From Perkinsus chesapeaki (Eukaryota; Perkinsozoa; Perkinsida; Perkinsidae): a DNA stretch of 31,688 bases. Under the pieces are notes generated by a model that ran no database searches, had not been told where the DNA came from, and saw nothing but the letters and a program-made list of their open reading frames with translations. Both the position numbers and the translations under genes were made by a program. The stretch is taken from contig JAAPAO010000415.1 in NCBI GenBank assembly GCA_013115145.1, positions 1 through 31,688 of the forward strand. Direction: 5' to 3'. Positions 1-9,652 of the stretch are shown piece by piece. Positions within the stretch are counted from its first letter, which is position 1. Each line of letters starts with the position of its first letter.

Positions 1-537
1 TGCAACCAACACACAACGTGCGCTCCCTACAAGCACGCTATTTTACGCTACACACAATATCTTGTGCTACACAAACCTTACTAGTTTACCGTTTCCCTTT
101 CCTTTGAGTCGGTATAGCTTGTAGCTTACAATTGGACCAATTCAGAAGAACTCCCTCTGAGAGTACGACTTGTCAAAGACATGTCTCCAGCTTGTCGACC
201 ACAAGGTAAGAATCTTCCTATTACGCGGAACAGAACACAACAGAACTGAATGCAGACCTATTGGGACTTGTCTAACATCGATCTAGACCCAAAAGTGGAA
301 TTGTGAGCTGCTCACCATGAGAATGTATTATGGAGAATATAGTCATGACAAGTTGACGAGGGAAGAACGAGTTGTCGTATCATAGACGGCAAGCCTACAG
401 GTTTGACAGGCAACGAAGGCCGATCCTTCAATACGAGAAGTAACATAGTTAAGTAGTTTTAACGAAACTTCTGTACTGACACGAATACGGTCCTCAAGCA
501 TGGACAATGTATTGCTTCCACACTCAAGACTCGAGCC
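1..537. other. Flank without a recognisable gene
   Basis: No open frame with convincing coding character, no tRNA and no repeat was seen. The stretch lies downstream of the minus-strand protease gene and probably holds its 3' UTR and intergenic DNA. Confidence 0.5.
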
Positions 538-1674
538 TCAAGTAGCTCCTGCTCTTAGCTTGGCGTACCCAATTCTCTCACCATCTTCATCAAACTCGAA
601 GTAGTTACCGACAAGGGCCGTGTCCGGAATAATCCAACAATTAAAATCCACAAAAGTGACTCCAAGGAGACAAAGGAGTTGGTCCTTCCCAAGGAAGTAT
701 CCCTCATGTCGTATCTCAATTCTGACCTCGTCATCGGCAGTTCCAAGCCCAAAGTAAAGAATTGGCATGAACTTGAGATAAGCACAATTGAAGGCGTACG
801 AACCGGGACCATACGGTATGATGTCCACAATAGCTTCGGCTGCTTCGCTCGCCTTCTTCCTGATAGCCGACATAATAGTTCGCTTGTACCATTGTGGAAT
901 AGTTACTGTGTTAGTGCCGCTATCTATCTCTGCTCTGCCATCAGCCACATTCGTCCTCTCATCGTTCTCAAACGCAAAAAATCCAATTCTTACTTGCCAC
1001 CCGAGTCGCTTTGCATCGATGACGGGTATATACCTCAATGGGGCTTCGTATACAGATGGATCGCCTCGGCCCAATAAGAGATATCCTTTGTATTGCGTAG
1101 GCACATCACTGTTATCAGGTTTAAGGTAGAGGGCGAAAATGTTACCGCTGAGCGGCTTGGAGGGGTTGACCATAAGCTGCTCGACAAAAGAAGGGAACCT
1201 GTCTAGAGATGGTCCAGGGGATAGGCCGAACAAGGCACGAGGTGGCACTGAGTATGGAGGTTGTCTACAGATAAGGCCGAATGTTGTACTGGCTGACAGA
1301 AAGGTGCCAAATCCCACATCCCCCGATGAGGGAAAGATACCAACAGAATAGCCATCGTTGAATATGCAAGTTTCAATGTCAGATTCCTTAGGATATGGCA
1401 GCTGGCGATCGTAGCATCCAGCATAGAGAGATTCACATCTTTTACCAACTAGCTCTTCATACCACGTCTTCCACACAAAGATGGAAACCTTGGACTGGGT
1501 GTCGACGATAACAGTCTGTTCCTGATTATCTACCGGTAACTTGTGATAGAGTGAAAAATCATTACCTACGGTTGGGCGGAATATTTCGAGTCTAAGAGGC
1601 TCACATACCACCAACTCAACAACAAGAGAAACAGCGGCGCACCGCGCAAGCCAGAGATATTGCTGAAGTATCAT
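538..1674 (-). CDS. Pepsin-like aspartyl protease family protein (A1), unusual first active-site motif
   Basis: Uninterrupted frame of 378 residues on the minus strand. The N-terminus (about residues 1-24) is hydrophobic and reads as a signal peptide or anchor, so the product probably enters the secretory pathway. Two lobes of a pepsin fold are visible. The first catalytic motif is Asp58-Thr-Gln-Ser instead of the usual Asp-Thr-Gly-Ser. The second, Asp251-Ser-Gly-Thr, is intact. The C-terminus carries the family's closing pattern (IIPDTALVGNYFEFDEDGER, then IGYAKL). Length fits a mature A1 enzyme without a long propeptide. Both catalytic Asp residues remain, but Gly-to-Gln next to the first may reduce or change activity. 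No intron was needed, unlike nearly every other gene here. Substrate unknown. Confidence 0.8.
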   Translation of the reverse strand: MILQQYLWLARCAAVSLVVELVVCEPLRLEIFRPTVGNDFSLYHKLPVDNQEQTVIVDTQSKVSIFVWKTWYEELVGKRCESLYAGCYDRQLPYPKESDIETCIFNDGYSVGIFPSSGDVGFGTFLSASTTFGLICRQPPYSVPPRALFGLSPGPSLDRFPSFVEQLMVNPSKPLSGNIFALYLKPDNSDVPTQYKGYLLLGRGDPSVYEAPLRYIPVIDAKRLGWQVRIGFFAFENDERTNVADGRAEIDSGTNTVTIPQWYKRTIMSAIRKKASEAAEAIVDIIPYGPGSYAFNCAYLKFMPILYFGLGTADDEVRIEIRHEGYFLGKDQLLCLLGVTFVDFNCWIIPDTALVGNYFEFDEDGERIGYAKLRAGAT

Positions 1675-2471
1675 CTCTACTGTAAATGATGACTTGGCGG
1701 TTTTGATCTTCGAGTTTGCTTTGTACTGTGCGTGCGTGCCATGTCGTGACTCGTTCAGTCACGAGTGTTCGCGAAGGTTTGACCATCGACCAACACTATA
1801 AATAATAGAACCAAAGGTATTATTTACCAGGCTTATGGTGCAAGCATGCGTTTATGCTGTAGAAGAGATTCATACATATCAGACGGACGCGTGAAATACA
1901 AAGTGCCTTTAGTGATACTACGTATACACATGCAAAGTTTATACAAGGTAATCTTCTCTGAGAAGACTTCTCACTGTTCTAGATTCAGACTCTGAGACCA
2001 CCCTGCTCACTTTTTACCGCCACGGAGATGTATGAGCCGAGAATCTCGAAACAAGAAGTGTTCAACGAGTTTATAGTTGGTAGAGTGCCGCCGTTAGGCG
2101 ATCCGAATCGTACGTAGTTATCGCGTAGTAGCATGTACAATGCTCCTTTGAGTACACTGTTCATGTTTCAGCGGCAGCCCCTCTCATGAGAGCTTATTCA
2201 GCATTAATAGTTGGAAGAAATTCCTTTACATCACATCAGACGTGTTTGAAGAGACGCATTTAGATTCTAAATTTTACAACAGCAGCAGTGTAACAGGAGT
2301 TTAACCACAACCGCCATATTTCAGCTGAATGCTTCCTGGCGTAATAATCGTGGAATGTTGCATCGCTCCGCTGTATAGGCATGTCACATTCCGAGGCTTT
2401 GTACCGCTACTATACTTGCATGATGAATTCCATAACATAACACTGTCATCTACAAGATACGTATGAAACTC
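1675..2471. other. Intergenic, no gene seen
   Basis: About 800 bases between the 5' end of the protease gene and the 3' end of the CobW-type gene, both on the minus strand. Stops are frequent in all frames and no RNA gene or repeat was recognised. It should contain the protease promoter and the CobW 3' UTR. Confidence 0.45.
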
Positions 2472-3627
2472 TTAGTCAATTTCGTCACACTCGTCGAGGC
2501 CCTTCTGCAATGCATCACGGTCTAATGGTCCGGTCCCGACAAATAGTATCTGAAACGGTGAGCTCACATTACGTAGTAATTATCAGCAGTCGTTTACTTT
2601 AGATTTTGTATCGGCATCCACAGGGATAGAAACCTCTACAACTTCGAAGAGCTCGCCTACGCCCTGTATAGCGCACCATCCTGCATCAGATGTCTCGACC
2701 AATCCTTTCAATCGATAAACCTGAAAGACCCGTCCTAGATTGACAGCAGCCAGCTGTCGCTACCTCGTTGCCTTCGTCACGGCCCCACAGGACCGAACCA
2801 AGCCATCGTTCCAATGCAGGCTTCTGAGGCCGCTTGTCGTTACAATACAAAACGACATGGTCGACGTGAACGTGGGTGTCTGCCGGCGGTAGGTCTTTCG
2901 CGTTCAGTTCGAACGACCGTGCCGTCGTGTTTCCGCTGTATGCCTGCCTATCCAGGACCATCGTAGTAATCTTTTCCAACGAGTCTTGCCCGCTGAATTC
3001 CGTCAGTTCAACGGTAGCGTCTGGATTCGTCGCCGCGATGACCTTTCTGGCCGTTTCGATTTCATCGGAATCGCAAATATCGCACTTGTTCAACAATACC
3101 AAATCAGCGCAGCAAATCTGTCGAACAGCTTCCCTGGATGAGCTCCCCTCTGCCAGAGTATTTCCTGTGCCATACAAAACACTGGTTATGTTCTTAGAAT
3201 CGACAACAGTAACGGTTGAGTCCAACCGGAGGGGCGTCTCCAGCTCAGAATCGAGCCATAGAATCTCGATCATTTTCACGGGATCTGCCACACCGGAAGT
3301 TTCAATTACGATTTGGTCGAAGTTTCGCTTCTTGAGCATCGCCTCGAGACCAGTGACGAGATCATCGCGTATCGTACAGCAAAGGCATCCTCCGGGCAGC
3401 TCCAAGAGCACGTCGCCGATAACATTACCATCACTGTCGGTGAGGACTGGGGACTCGATACCCATGGACTCATAGCCCATTTCGTTTTGAACTACTGCTA
3501 TTTTCCTACCACTTTTCAGGAGGTTTTGTATTAGTGTTGTTTTGCCGGAACCGAGGAAACCGGTTATAACAGTAACAGGAACTTCAGCTATGGATGGATC
3601 AGCTGGCATGAGCTTGGTAAACGTCAA
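2472..3627 (-). CDS. CobW/COG0523 (ZNG1-like) GTP-binding metal chaperone
   Basis: Three exons on the minus strand, 3627-2764, 2720-2598 and 2549-2472, joined in frame by GT-AG introns of 43 and 48 nt, give 354 residues. The Walker A loop is GFLGSGKTT (residues 23-31). The family's metal-binding Cys-x-Cys-Cys is at 81-84 (GGCLCC) and the guanine-specificity motif NKCD is at 180-183. A His-rich stretch (ADTHVHVDH) precedes the C-terminal CobW domain. That domain is completed only by splicing and ends in the typical [18 protein letters not shown] segment. COG0523 proteins are GTP-driven metallochaperones; the eukaryotic ZNG1 branch supplies zinc to methionine aminopeptidase. Client and metal here are inferred. 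Splicing is required, because the unspliced frame departs from the family pattern after the Trp-Gly-Arg-Asp stretch. Confidence 0.9.
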
Positions 3628-3683
3628 ACTGGTATTAACAAAGCGTCACCTACCCGTACGATAACACCATTCATTTTTACACT

Positions 3684-4028
3684 TCAAGTGGCAGGGAGTA
3701 TCGGGTAAAGTTTCAGAAACGCCAGAAAAAGATAATTGATCCCTCCAATAGTGCCGGCAGGAGATATGGTTCCACCGAGCAGAACAGTGGGGATGTACGT
3801 TAAATTAGATATTTGGAAACCTTTTTTCATAGAGAAGCCGACGAGGGGAGAAAATGCGCTAAGCCGCTCCATGGTCGCACAACAATTTAAAAGAAGCGAC
3901 CACAGCTTGAGTGTCATAGCGGAGAACGGAGCTATCTCGAGAAAGGGATCATTCGGTGGTACTATTAGATAACATAGCGTACATAAAGCAGTATTGGTAA
4001 CAAAAAAGGCGGAACTGGTGAAGCTCAA
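3684..4028 (-). CDS. Small hydrophobic protein, function unknown
   Basis: Open frame of 114 residues on the minus strand, with three or four hydrophobic stretches (around residues 7-24, 36-50 and 76-112). A small multi-pass membrane protein is possible. It ends 57 bases before the CobW start and begins 124 bases from the divergently transcribed ALY/REF gene, which suits a compact gene array. I recognise no family. A 78-codon frame overlaps it on the other strand, and composition alone does not settle which is real. Confidence 0.35.
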   Translation of the reverse strand: MSFTSSAFFVTNTALCTLCYLIVPPNDPFLEIAPFSAMTLKLWSLLLNCCATMERLSAFSPLVGFSMKKGFQISNLTYIPTVLLGGTISPAGTIGGINYLFLAFLKLYPILPAT

Positions 4029-4152
4029 GAGAGCATCTTCGGCAGTTTCATGACACTCAAATCGATTACAATGGCGCTCGCTTTTGACGTGTCTCGTTCA
4101 CCCGAACCCAACCAACTGCGACCCCACTTCCGGTACTCCTTTGCTGTTAAAT
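4029..4152. promoter_or_regulatory. Short divergent promoter interval (inferred)
   Basis: 124 bases separate the possible minus-strand start at 4028 from the ALY/REF start at 4153. If the minus-strand frame is real, both promoters must share this interval. No TATA-like or other named element was identified. Confidence 0.25.
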
Positions 4153-5835
4153 ATGACCATTGACGTCGAGAAGAAGCTCACCATGTCGCTGGACGATATC
4201 GTCGCAGCTGAGAAGTAGGCGAGGGATCCCTCTCATTTCGTTAACATTGGCAACGGTGTAAATGTGAATGCGCAAGGACAGACGTGTGTGCTAGTGGGAG
4301 TCTATATTAAGATAGATATTAAATGATCGTTATGACTTATTAGTTTTAAGAAGGTATTTGAATAAATCATTTGCCATTAATCTGCATCTCTTCACTCGCC
4401 GTTTATATGAGAAGGAAACTTTAACAGGTGGATGCGTATGCGTGCAATTCTCATACCGCTCCTTCCGTTCCTTTTGGCTTCCTTGATGCGAATGGCGACG
4501 CTTAGGAGCTCGCCTGTCTGAGCAAATCCCGTGTGGAGTACTATTCGCCCACGGCTGTACCATTCTATGCTATTAAATATTACATTTGTGCATGCGTGCT
4601 GCCTCTCAGGCCGAAGCGTCCTGTTCGAGCTGCTACTGGTGTTAAGAAGACTGTTGGCCCTATTCGTAAAGGTCGTGGTGCTACTATGAAGGCAGCTGCT
4701 CAGCCTTACAACAATAAGAACAACAACAACAGTCGTGGTGGTGGTGGTCAGTGGCAACAACAGCAGCAGCAATCGTCGTCTTATGGGAAGAACTGGCAGA
4801 GTGGCTCTGGCTATCGTGGGGGCAATCAAGGGAAATCTAACAGTTATGGAAGTTCGAAGAGTTGGGGAGGGTCATGGGGAAGCAATAATTGGAAGGGCAA
4901 CAACAACAACCAATCTTGGAATCAACATGACAATCGGGGTGGCAATAATGAGTATGATGGTGGCAACAACAACAATGGTAACTCCTACTATGCAAGGAAC
5001 GACACCGGTTACAGGCAACAGCAGCAGCAGCAGAACAGCTCTTCGGCGACTCAGCAGCAAAGTAGAGGTGGTGGTGGTGGTGGAAGAAGGCGTGTTATCG
5101 TGACGAACATTCCCTATGACCTGACATGGCGTGAGATCAAGCAGGCATTCTCAAGTGTTGGAACAGTCGTCCATTGCGAAGTTGACTCATCTGGACCAAA
5201 GGGCGCTAGCGCCAACTTGACTTTTTCTGGTACCGTAACGGTGGAGGAGAAGTTGCTCATGTCGTCATCGCTCGCGCTGGTGCTCGTCTTTATCATCATC
5301 ACTGCTATATGGCCAGGCTTGTTGTTGTTATTGTTGCTGCTACTACTACCGACGCCTGCGATGATATCGTCGTATATTGTAATCATTAGTTAGGAAATGC
5401 TACCGGAAATAACTGTGATAACTAGGCCCCCGCCGCCGCCGCAGCAGCAGCAGCCTGTAGTGGGCTTTTACAAAGGAAGATTGAGGGCTGCTGCTGTTGA
5501 CAAATGATGGTTGTTGGCTGGAAGTCAAAGAACATTTCAATTTCATCATAATTGAACAACTTGGCTTTTGCCGCCAGATTAATTTTTAATATTATTTTCC
5601 GCGAAGGGAAAACAACAACTTATCGTGAAGGGCTCGAACTGCTACTACAAAGATTATTATAATTATGTCCAGTGTGGGATTCGAACCCACGACCATTGTT
5701 ATGGTCATTATTATCTAATAATAAATGATATTCTTTTTGGTGCTTTTTGCAGACCCCAGCGGTGCCAGGCAAGCGGTTGAGCTCTACGACGGTGGAGATA
5801 TGAACGGTCGAAGAATCCACGTTAATTACGCCTAA
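4153..5835 (+). CDS. ALYREF: ALY/REF-type mRNA export adaptor with N/Q/G-rich insert
   Basis: Exons 4153-4214, 4610-5229 and 5753-5835, with introns of 395 and 523 nt, give 254 residues. Near the N-terminus is MSLDDIVAAEK (residues 11-21), the UAP56-binding box of ALY/REF proteins, then a basic Lys/Arg-rich stretch. Residues about 50-175 are a low-complexity Asn/Gln/Gly/Ser region with RGG-like patches and poly-Gln runs. The C-terminus (183-254) is a single RRM: VIVTNIPYD matches RNP2, KGASANLTF is the RNP1 region, and the last exon supplies the final helix and strand ending HVNYA. The protein stops at the RRM, so the second UAP56-binding box found at the C-terminus of animal and yeast homologues is absent. 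Its expected partner, UAP56, is encoded at 23075-24842. Both introns are long for this window, and the second holds a tRNA-like fragment. Confidence 0.88.
5666..5707 (-). pseudogene. tRNA-like 3' fragment inside ALY/REF intron 2
   Basis: Read on the minus strand, a perfect T arm (GTGGGTTCGAATCCCAC, with the B-box core) is followed by ACTGGACA, which resembles an acceptor 3' strand. A six-base-pair hairpin (GACCAT/ATGGTC) lies just upstream. No matching 5' acceptor strand or D arm was found, so it is probably a decayed or truncated tRNA copy. It lies on the strand opposite the host gene. Confidence 0.45.
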
Positions 5836-6043
5836 AGACTAGGCCCAAGGTAGAAGTGACGCTACCGCCGTCGAGGATAGGAATTAAAGGTCAGGTAATG
5901 TGATTGCTGATAGGCTGATGATGACGAGAATACGTTTGGTCTCCTCCTCCTCCTGCTACTACTACTAGTATGGCTCCACTATCGTGTGGGGATCTCTGCA
6001 ACAATATTGTACTTATTATTTAGTGGTGTAGTGTTGTTATATA

Positions 6044-7112
6044 ATGGGAGTGATTGGCAGCGTTTTCGGTGTCATTGCCGTCGCGGGTGTGGTCTGAATC
6101 ATAGAGAGAATGGCGTTAATGTCTCCCAGTAAGTTGACGAGGCTGGATGCCCATTATATTATTGCTTGTAGCATCGTCGAATTACACTGGTTATTATTCG
6201 TCACCAACACATTATAGAGGGTCCCGAGGGAAAGGTGGTCGAGGGTTCGAATCCTCCCGAGGGTATTTTGTGGCTGCTCTCAGGCGGCGGGGCGCATGAC
6301 CGGACGGCACTGCTGGAGCAAGGCATTCCGCCTGCAGGGAGCATCGAACTGGCCAAGTTTTGCGAGAAGCTTTTGCGCGAGTTGTATCGGCAGCGGATAT
6401 TTCCGGATGTAAGGAGGGAGCGGTATGAAGATGTTTTGCACGCATGCACAAGCAGTTACATAATATTAAACACCGAGTGGCTGAGATAGTGATGAGTGGC
6501 AGTGGTGGTGGTCAGCAACATCATCATTTGAATAGTAACAAGAAGAATAGCTGGGTTGGATCGCCAACGCTTGAAAAAGGCATGACCAGGATAATACAGT
6601 ATTTCGCAGCACCTTCGCAAGCGGCAAAGTAAGCAGGTTAGGGGAAGTAGTTAACTGAATGACTGTATGTTTGGAACAAACTATTTACCTTGAACATTTG
6701 CAATAGTTAACCCGATCTCGTCGTTTGCCGTCTTTCGTTGCCCGCCGGCTCCTCCTTTTGTATCAGGTATGCCGTAATAGCGGATCCTCATATCACCCAC
6801 ACTTACCGGGAGGCAACACCCTTCCCAGTCGCCGTTGATGAGCCAGCACCAGATGTGGTAGCATTAGAAGCCATATTCGCCCGGATAAGCAAGAACGGTC
6901 AGAACTGCTGCGTTCTGTTCCGCGAAACTCCGACGGTTCCGATCGCCTTTGACGGTAGTGCTTTGGTGGTCGCTGAGGTGGTGACTGGTGTTCCTTCAGG
7001 GCCGTTTTACTTTATTAGTCCGCATGCCGACGATATATACACGAAGTCTATGTGGGAGGCATTCAAGCAATATCTTGATAACGCGCTGGAGGAGGGCCGA
7101 AGGGACTTGTAG
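6044..7112 (+). CDS. Unknown protein with N-terminal membrane anchor
   Basis: Four exons, 6044-6086, 6284-6408, 6456-6628 and 6767-7112, with GT-AG introns of 197, 47 and 138 nt, join in frame to give 228 residues. The first about 16 residues (MGVIGSVFGVIAVAGGGA) are hydrophobic and look like a signal anchor. A helical segment follows (IELAKFCEKLLRELYRQR), then a Gly/His/Ser-rich linker. The C-terminal domain of about 120 residues has alternating hydrophobic strands and an acidic-basic end (YLDNALEEGRRDL). I recognise no family. An alternative is splicing from the last codons (donor at 7109) to an acceptor at 7450, which would fuse it to the next small frame. Intron 1 contains a tRNA-like fragment. 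Confidence 0.6.
6222..6263 (+). pseudogene. tRNA-like T-arm fragment inside an intron
   Basis: The sequence GGTTCGAATCC at 6244-6254 is a perfect match to the tRNA B-box consensus and sits in a weak T-arm-like hairpin. It is bracketed by a 9-base direct repeat, TCCCGAGGG, at 6222-6230 and 6255-6263, and a TTTT run follows. No acceptor or D arm pairs with it. It lies within the first intron of the membrane-anchored unknown gene, on the same strand. Confidence 0.35.
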
Positions 7113-7416
7113 GAGGGCACCTGGAAGGCGGGCTGCCTTCCGATGGTGTATGGGCATTTGCGAACGTTGAGTTGCCCCGAATGTTTTAGAAAGTTAGTAC
7201 CTTGTTGCTCGAAGTTAGGAGTATGATAGAAGGGCTCGTCCGCTCCTCTCCACAGCCTCGTTTCAACTTCAGATACATCTTTCCTAAGGGAAGATACTCC
7301 TGCGCGCACGCGCTAGAATCTCGTAAGCTTCATTTCTTTAAAGGCCTTACTATGGGACATCTCATTAACGTTGTACAATTGGCAATGAGCAAGTAAGCCT
7401 CCGGTGTATAGTCTGC

Positions 7417-7703
7417 ATGATGGTGGGTATTGGTGGTGCCAGATATAGTTTGCTTATGTTTGATGAGGACAAGTCTATAAGGCCACCGCAAGCAGCTCAG
7501 AAGGTTATACGTAGTCAACAACGAAAGCCTTCGGAAGAGTCCAAGCTGTAAGGGTTATCGATTGCGCTGGTCGACGGTGAAGTTACGTTGCCGCCCGTTG
7601 TGGCTGTCATTGTTAACCGTATTGCCGTTGGCAGCGTGAAGAGGGTAATGAATTTATTATACTACAATTAGAGTATATAGAGAAGTTTGGCATCACGAGC
7701 TAG
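7417..7703 (+). CDS. Small unknown protein (71 residues), three exons
   Basis: Exons 7417-7510, 7553-7644 and 7674-7703 join in frame through introns of 42 and 29 nt. The predicted protein starts MMVGIGGARYSLLMFDEDKS and has a Val/Ile-rich middle followed by a basic end (VKRYIEKFGITS). Removing the 42-nt intron removes an in-frame TAA, which supports the join. The 29-nt intron is the smallest proposed in the window and less certain. The exons could instead be the 3' end of the preceding gene through a long intron. No family recognised. Confidence 0.4.
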
Positions 7704-8052
7704 TTTTATGGCGCACCATATATTAATCAGAATCTGCAAAATGGTATCTTTCGACCGTTTCATTTATGTAGCTCCGCAGCGGGTAGAATGGTTGTAGATT
7801 ATGTGGGTGTAGTTATAAGCGCTTGAGTATAATAGATATTGTGTATTGCTGATGTTTGGTTATTGTTTTTGTTAATGTTATAGGTATCAGCGAGATGGTG
7901 GACCGTTCATAGGCAGTTTGGACGAGCTTAAGTTCTGTCTCCAAGTTATATTCCAAATCGAGGCGTCAGGCTCCATTAGCATGTGTAGTAGAAAGGAGGG
8001 CATACCTCCACTGGGGGACCGAATGCTTTCTTGATCAGGCCGAATAAAAAAT
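7704..8052. other. Interval with one possible orphan exon
   Basis: Mostly AT-rich and intergenic in character. A TTATAG acceptor at 7883 opens a frame (TAT codon at 7885) encoding YQRDGGPFIGSLDELKFCLQ, which looks coding. No donor of the right phase joins it cleanly to the gene starting at 8053. It may be an upstream exon of that gene, using a weak GTTATA donor at 7945, or a remnant. Confidence 0.35.
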
Positions 8053-9274
8053 ATGATTTCTCAGTATTGTCATCGGCAACTCTCCGAGACCAAATTCGGC
8101 GAGAGCCGATTGTCTGACCTAATGGCCAGACCGGAGCTCCAGGATACCGTAGAGGTAGCAGGACCTCAGTCAGTTGTTTGGTCATTTGCTACCTCCTCCT
8201 CGTTCAGTTGGTCCGCACGTGCGGTTCTACGCCTTGGCTGCATCCTCGTGGCACAGAGGAACCGACACCGCAGTTGTTGATCAGGCCAGCACAGGGTCTG
8301 GTTATCTCATCAGAGCCTCTCACTGAGGAGGTAGACCGGCAGTGGTGGGGAGAGAAGAGAAGAAGGCATTGTGTGTTGCTTCTAGGTTGCAGCAGCTTGG
8401 TCTCGATCGCGTCGTTTGCCGTCGCCTGATTCGTATCAGCGCGGGGGGAAGGAGCGTCAAGGCCTCACTTTGCCGGGTTTGGGTGGAGAGGCTGCTGCTG
8501 GCTCTCCCACTCATACCGGGTACGAGTATCTGGTAAGATAGGATAGCAGTGGAGGTTTAATAAGTGTTTGACAGCGGTCGCCAACAAACGCCAGTACGAG
8601 CACATCGTCGATGGCGTCTGTGATGACGCCAATGGCTCACGGCGGTGTGGCGGCTCATGACGATCTTTTCGGGTATAGTCCAGCCGAAGGCTACGAGAGC
8701 AACAGCCAGACGCGGTCACCATGGTACCACCAAATGGTCGAGTACCACAAGGATGATCGTTTAACGGGCCCAAATGGGCCCTCAGTTGAGCAGCAACCAC
8801 CAATGGCTGGTGCGTGGCAAGCGGAGATGGAGAGGCTCGAAAAAATTGCTGAGACCGACTCTGCGATCTCTGATGTAGGAAGGGTTTGGGGAGAGTGGGA
8901 TTTATTCCTGGCAACAGGTTCTATCGGAGCTGGCCAAGCTAGTGGCCGCCGAGCTGGGCCCTGTCGAACCTGATGAGGGACATGTCCAGCCTGAAGCGAC
9001 AACAGTAGCTGTTGCGGTGCAGAGCTCAGCGGCGCCGGCGGCGGTGCCTCAGGAGAATAACATTATTGTCGACCTATCGAACGAAACAGTTGTGGAGAAC
9101 TCAGATGAGCACCTCCTGTTGTCGCCGACGAAATTGTCGTTATTGCGAGAACTACTAGAACTCCATGAGGACCATGGTGGTGAGGTCGATGACTCGGGTG
9201 GCGTGGTGCAGCATCGATATGATAGTGGTGCTGGATTCGCGACTAATGGGGGGTTCAACCCAATGTTGGAGTAA
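8053..9274 (+). CDS. Unknown five-exon protein, possible OST-HTH-like N-terminus
   Basis: Exons 8053-8154, 8208-8330, 8386-8532, 8575-8874 and 8918-9274, all joined in phase 0 by introns of 53, 55, 42 and 43 nt, give 342 residues from the ATG at 8053. The first 45 residues contain LSETKFGESRLSDLMARPEL, which resembles the pattern in OST-HTH/LOTUS RNA-binding modules (hydrophobic-S-E-T-K-F-G-x-x-x-L-S-D-L). This match is from memory and weak. The middle is Pro/Ser/Gly-rich and probably disordered. A helical stretch, EMERLEKIAETDSAISDVLS, spans the last splice junction. The C-terminal part is Ala/Val/Glu-rich with a Leu-rich helix (LSLLRELLELHEDHGG). The 5' end may extend into the orphan exon at 7885. 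Confidence 0.6.
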
Positions 9275-9652
9275 AGTTGGTGAACGATTGTTCATCTTCA
9301 CTGTCGGTGATATAATTTATCACCGTCATCATGCTCATGCACAACGGTAATGGTAAACTCATTACGCGTTACGTGGTCGTCCAAGATCGTGGACAATTTC
9401 TCATACCGCTCTTTTCTCTCATCGCGGGCAGGGTAGCACCTGCTGGCGATGATGATGTTGTTTATTTATGTTAATCATTCGTCTTCTGAGTCGGTCAGGT
9501 CATCGGTCGTCGTATTCACTGCGGCTACTTTCACTTTGTACCTTGCATATCTATCGGTTGTGATCCTCCCTGCTGCTTTGAGTTGCAGTTGTCAACTTTT
9601 GTTGCACAAAAACTGTCCCCATTTCGGAGATATTTATTTTTATAATTACGTA
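9275..9652. other. Intergenic, 3' hairpin then no feature
   Basis: Apart from the hairpin at 9305-9325, no RNA gene or convincing coding frame was seen. The frame that runs into the downstream dehydrogenase start from about 9449 lacks family similarity and is taken as 5' UTR. Confidence 0.4.
9305..9325 (+). other. Perfect hairpin in presumed 3' UTR
   Basis: CGGTGATA at 9305-9312 and TATCACCG at 9318-9325 form an 8-bp perfect stem around the loop TAATT. It starts 30 bases after the stop codon at 9272-9274. Position and form suit a 3'-UTR stem-loop or processing signal; function is inferred. Confidence 0.4.

Noticed and set aside
679-1129. Plus-strand proteins opposite the aspartyl protease.
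   Set aside because: They are antisense readings of a gene with clear family motifs.
2721-2763. Frameshift in the CobW-type gene before its C-terminal domain.
   Set aside because: A 43-nt GT-AG intron joins EGNE to [10 protein letters not shown], the expected family sequence.
4735-5103. Alternative plus and minus frames over the ALY/REF low-complexity region (Thr/Met/Val-rich).
   Set aside because: They are frame-shifted readings of the CAA/GGT triplet repeats; only one frame links the N-terminal box to the RRM.
5666-5694. LTR-retrotransposon primer binding site.
   Set aside because: Complementarity to a tRNA 3' end extends through the whole T arm, far beyond a usual primer site, and there are no LTRs or gag/pol frames nearby.
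9449-9652. N-terminal extension of dehydrogenase copy 1.
   Set aside because: The upstream in-frame residues have no presequence character and no family similarity; the ATG at 9653 gives the normal enzyme start.
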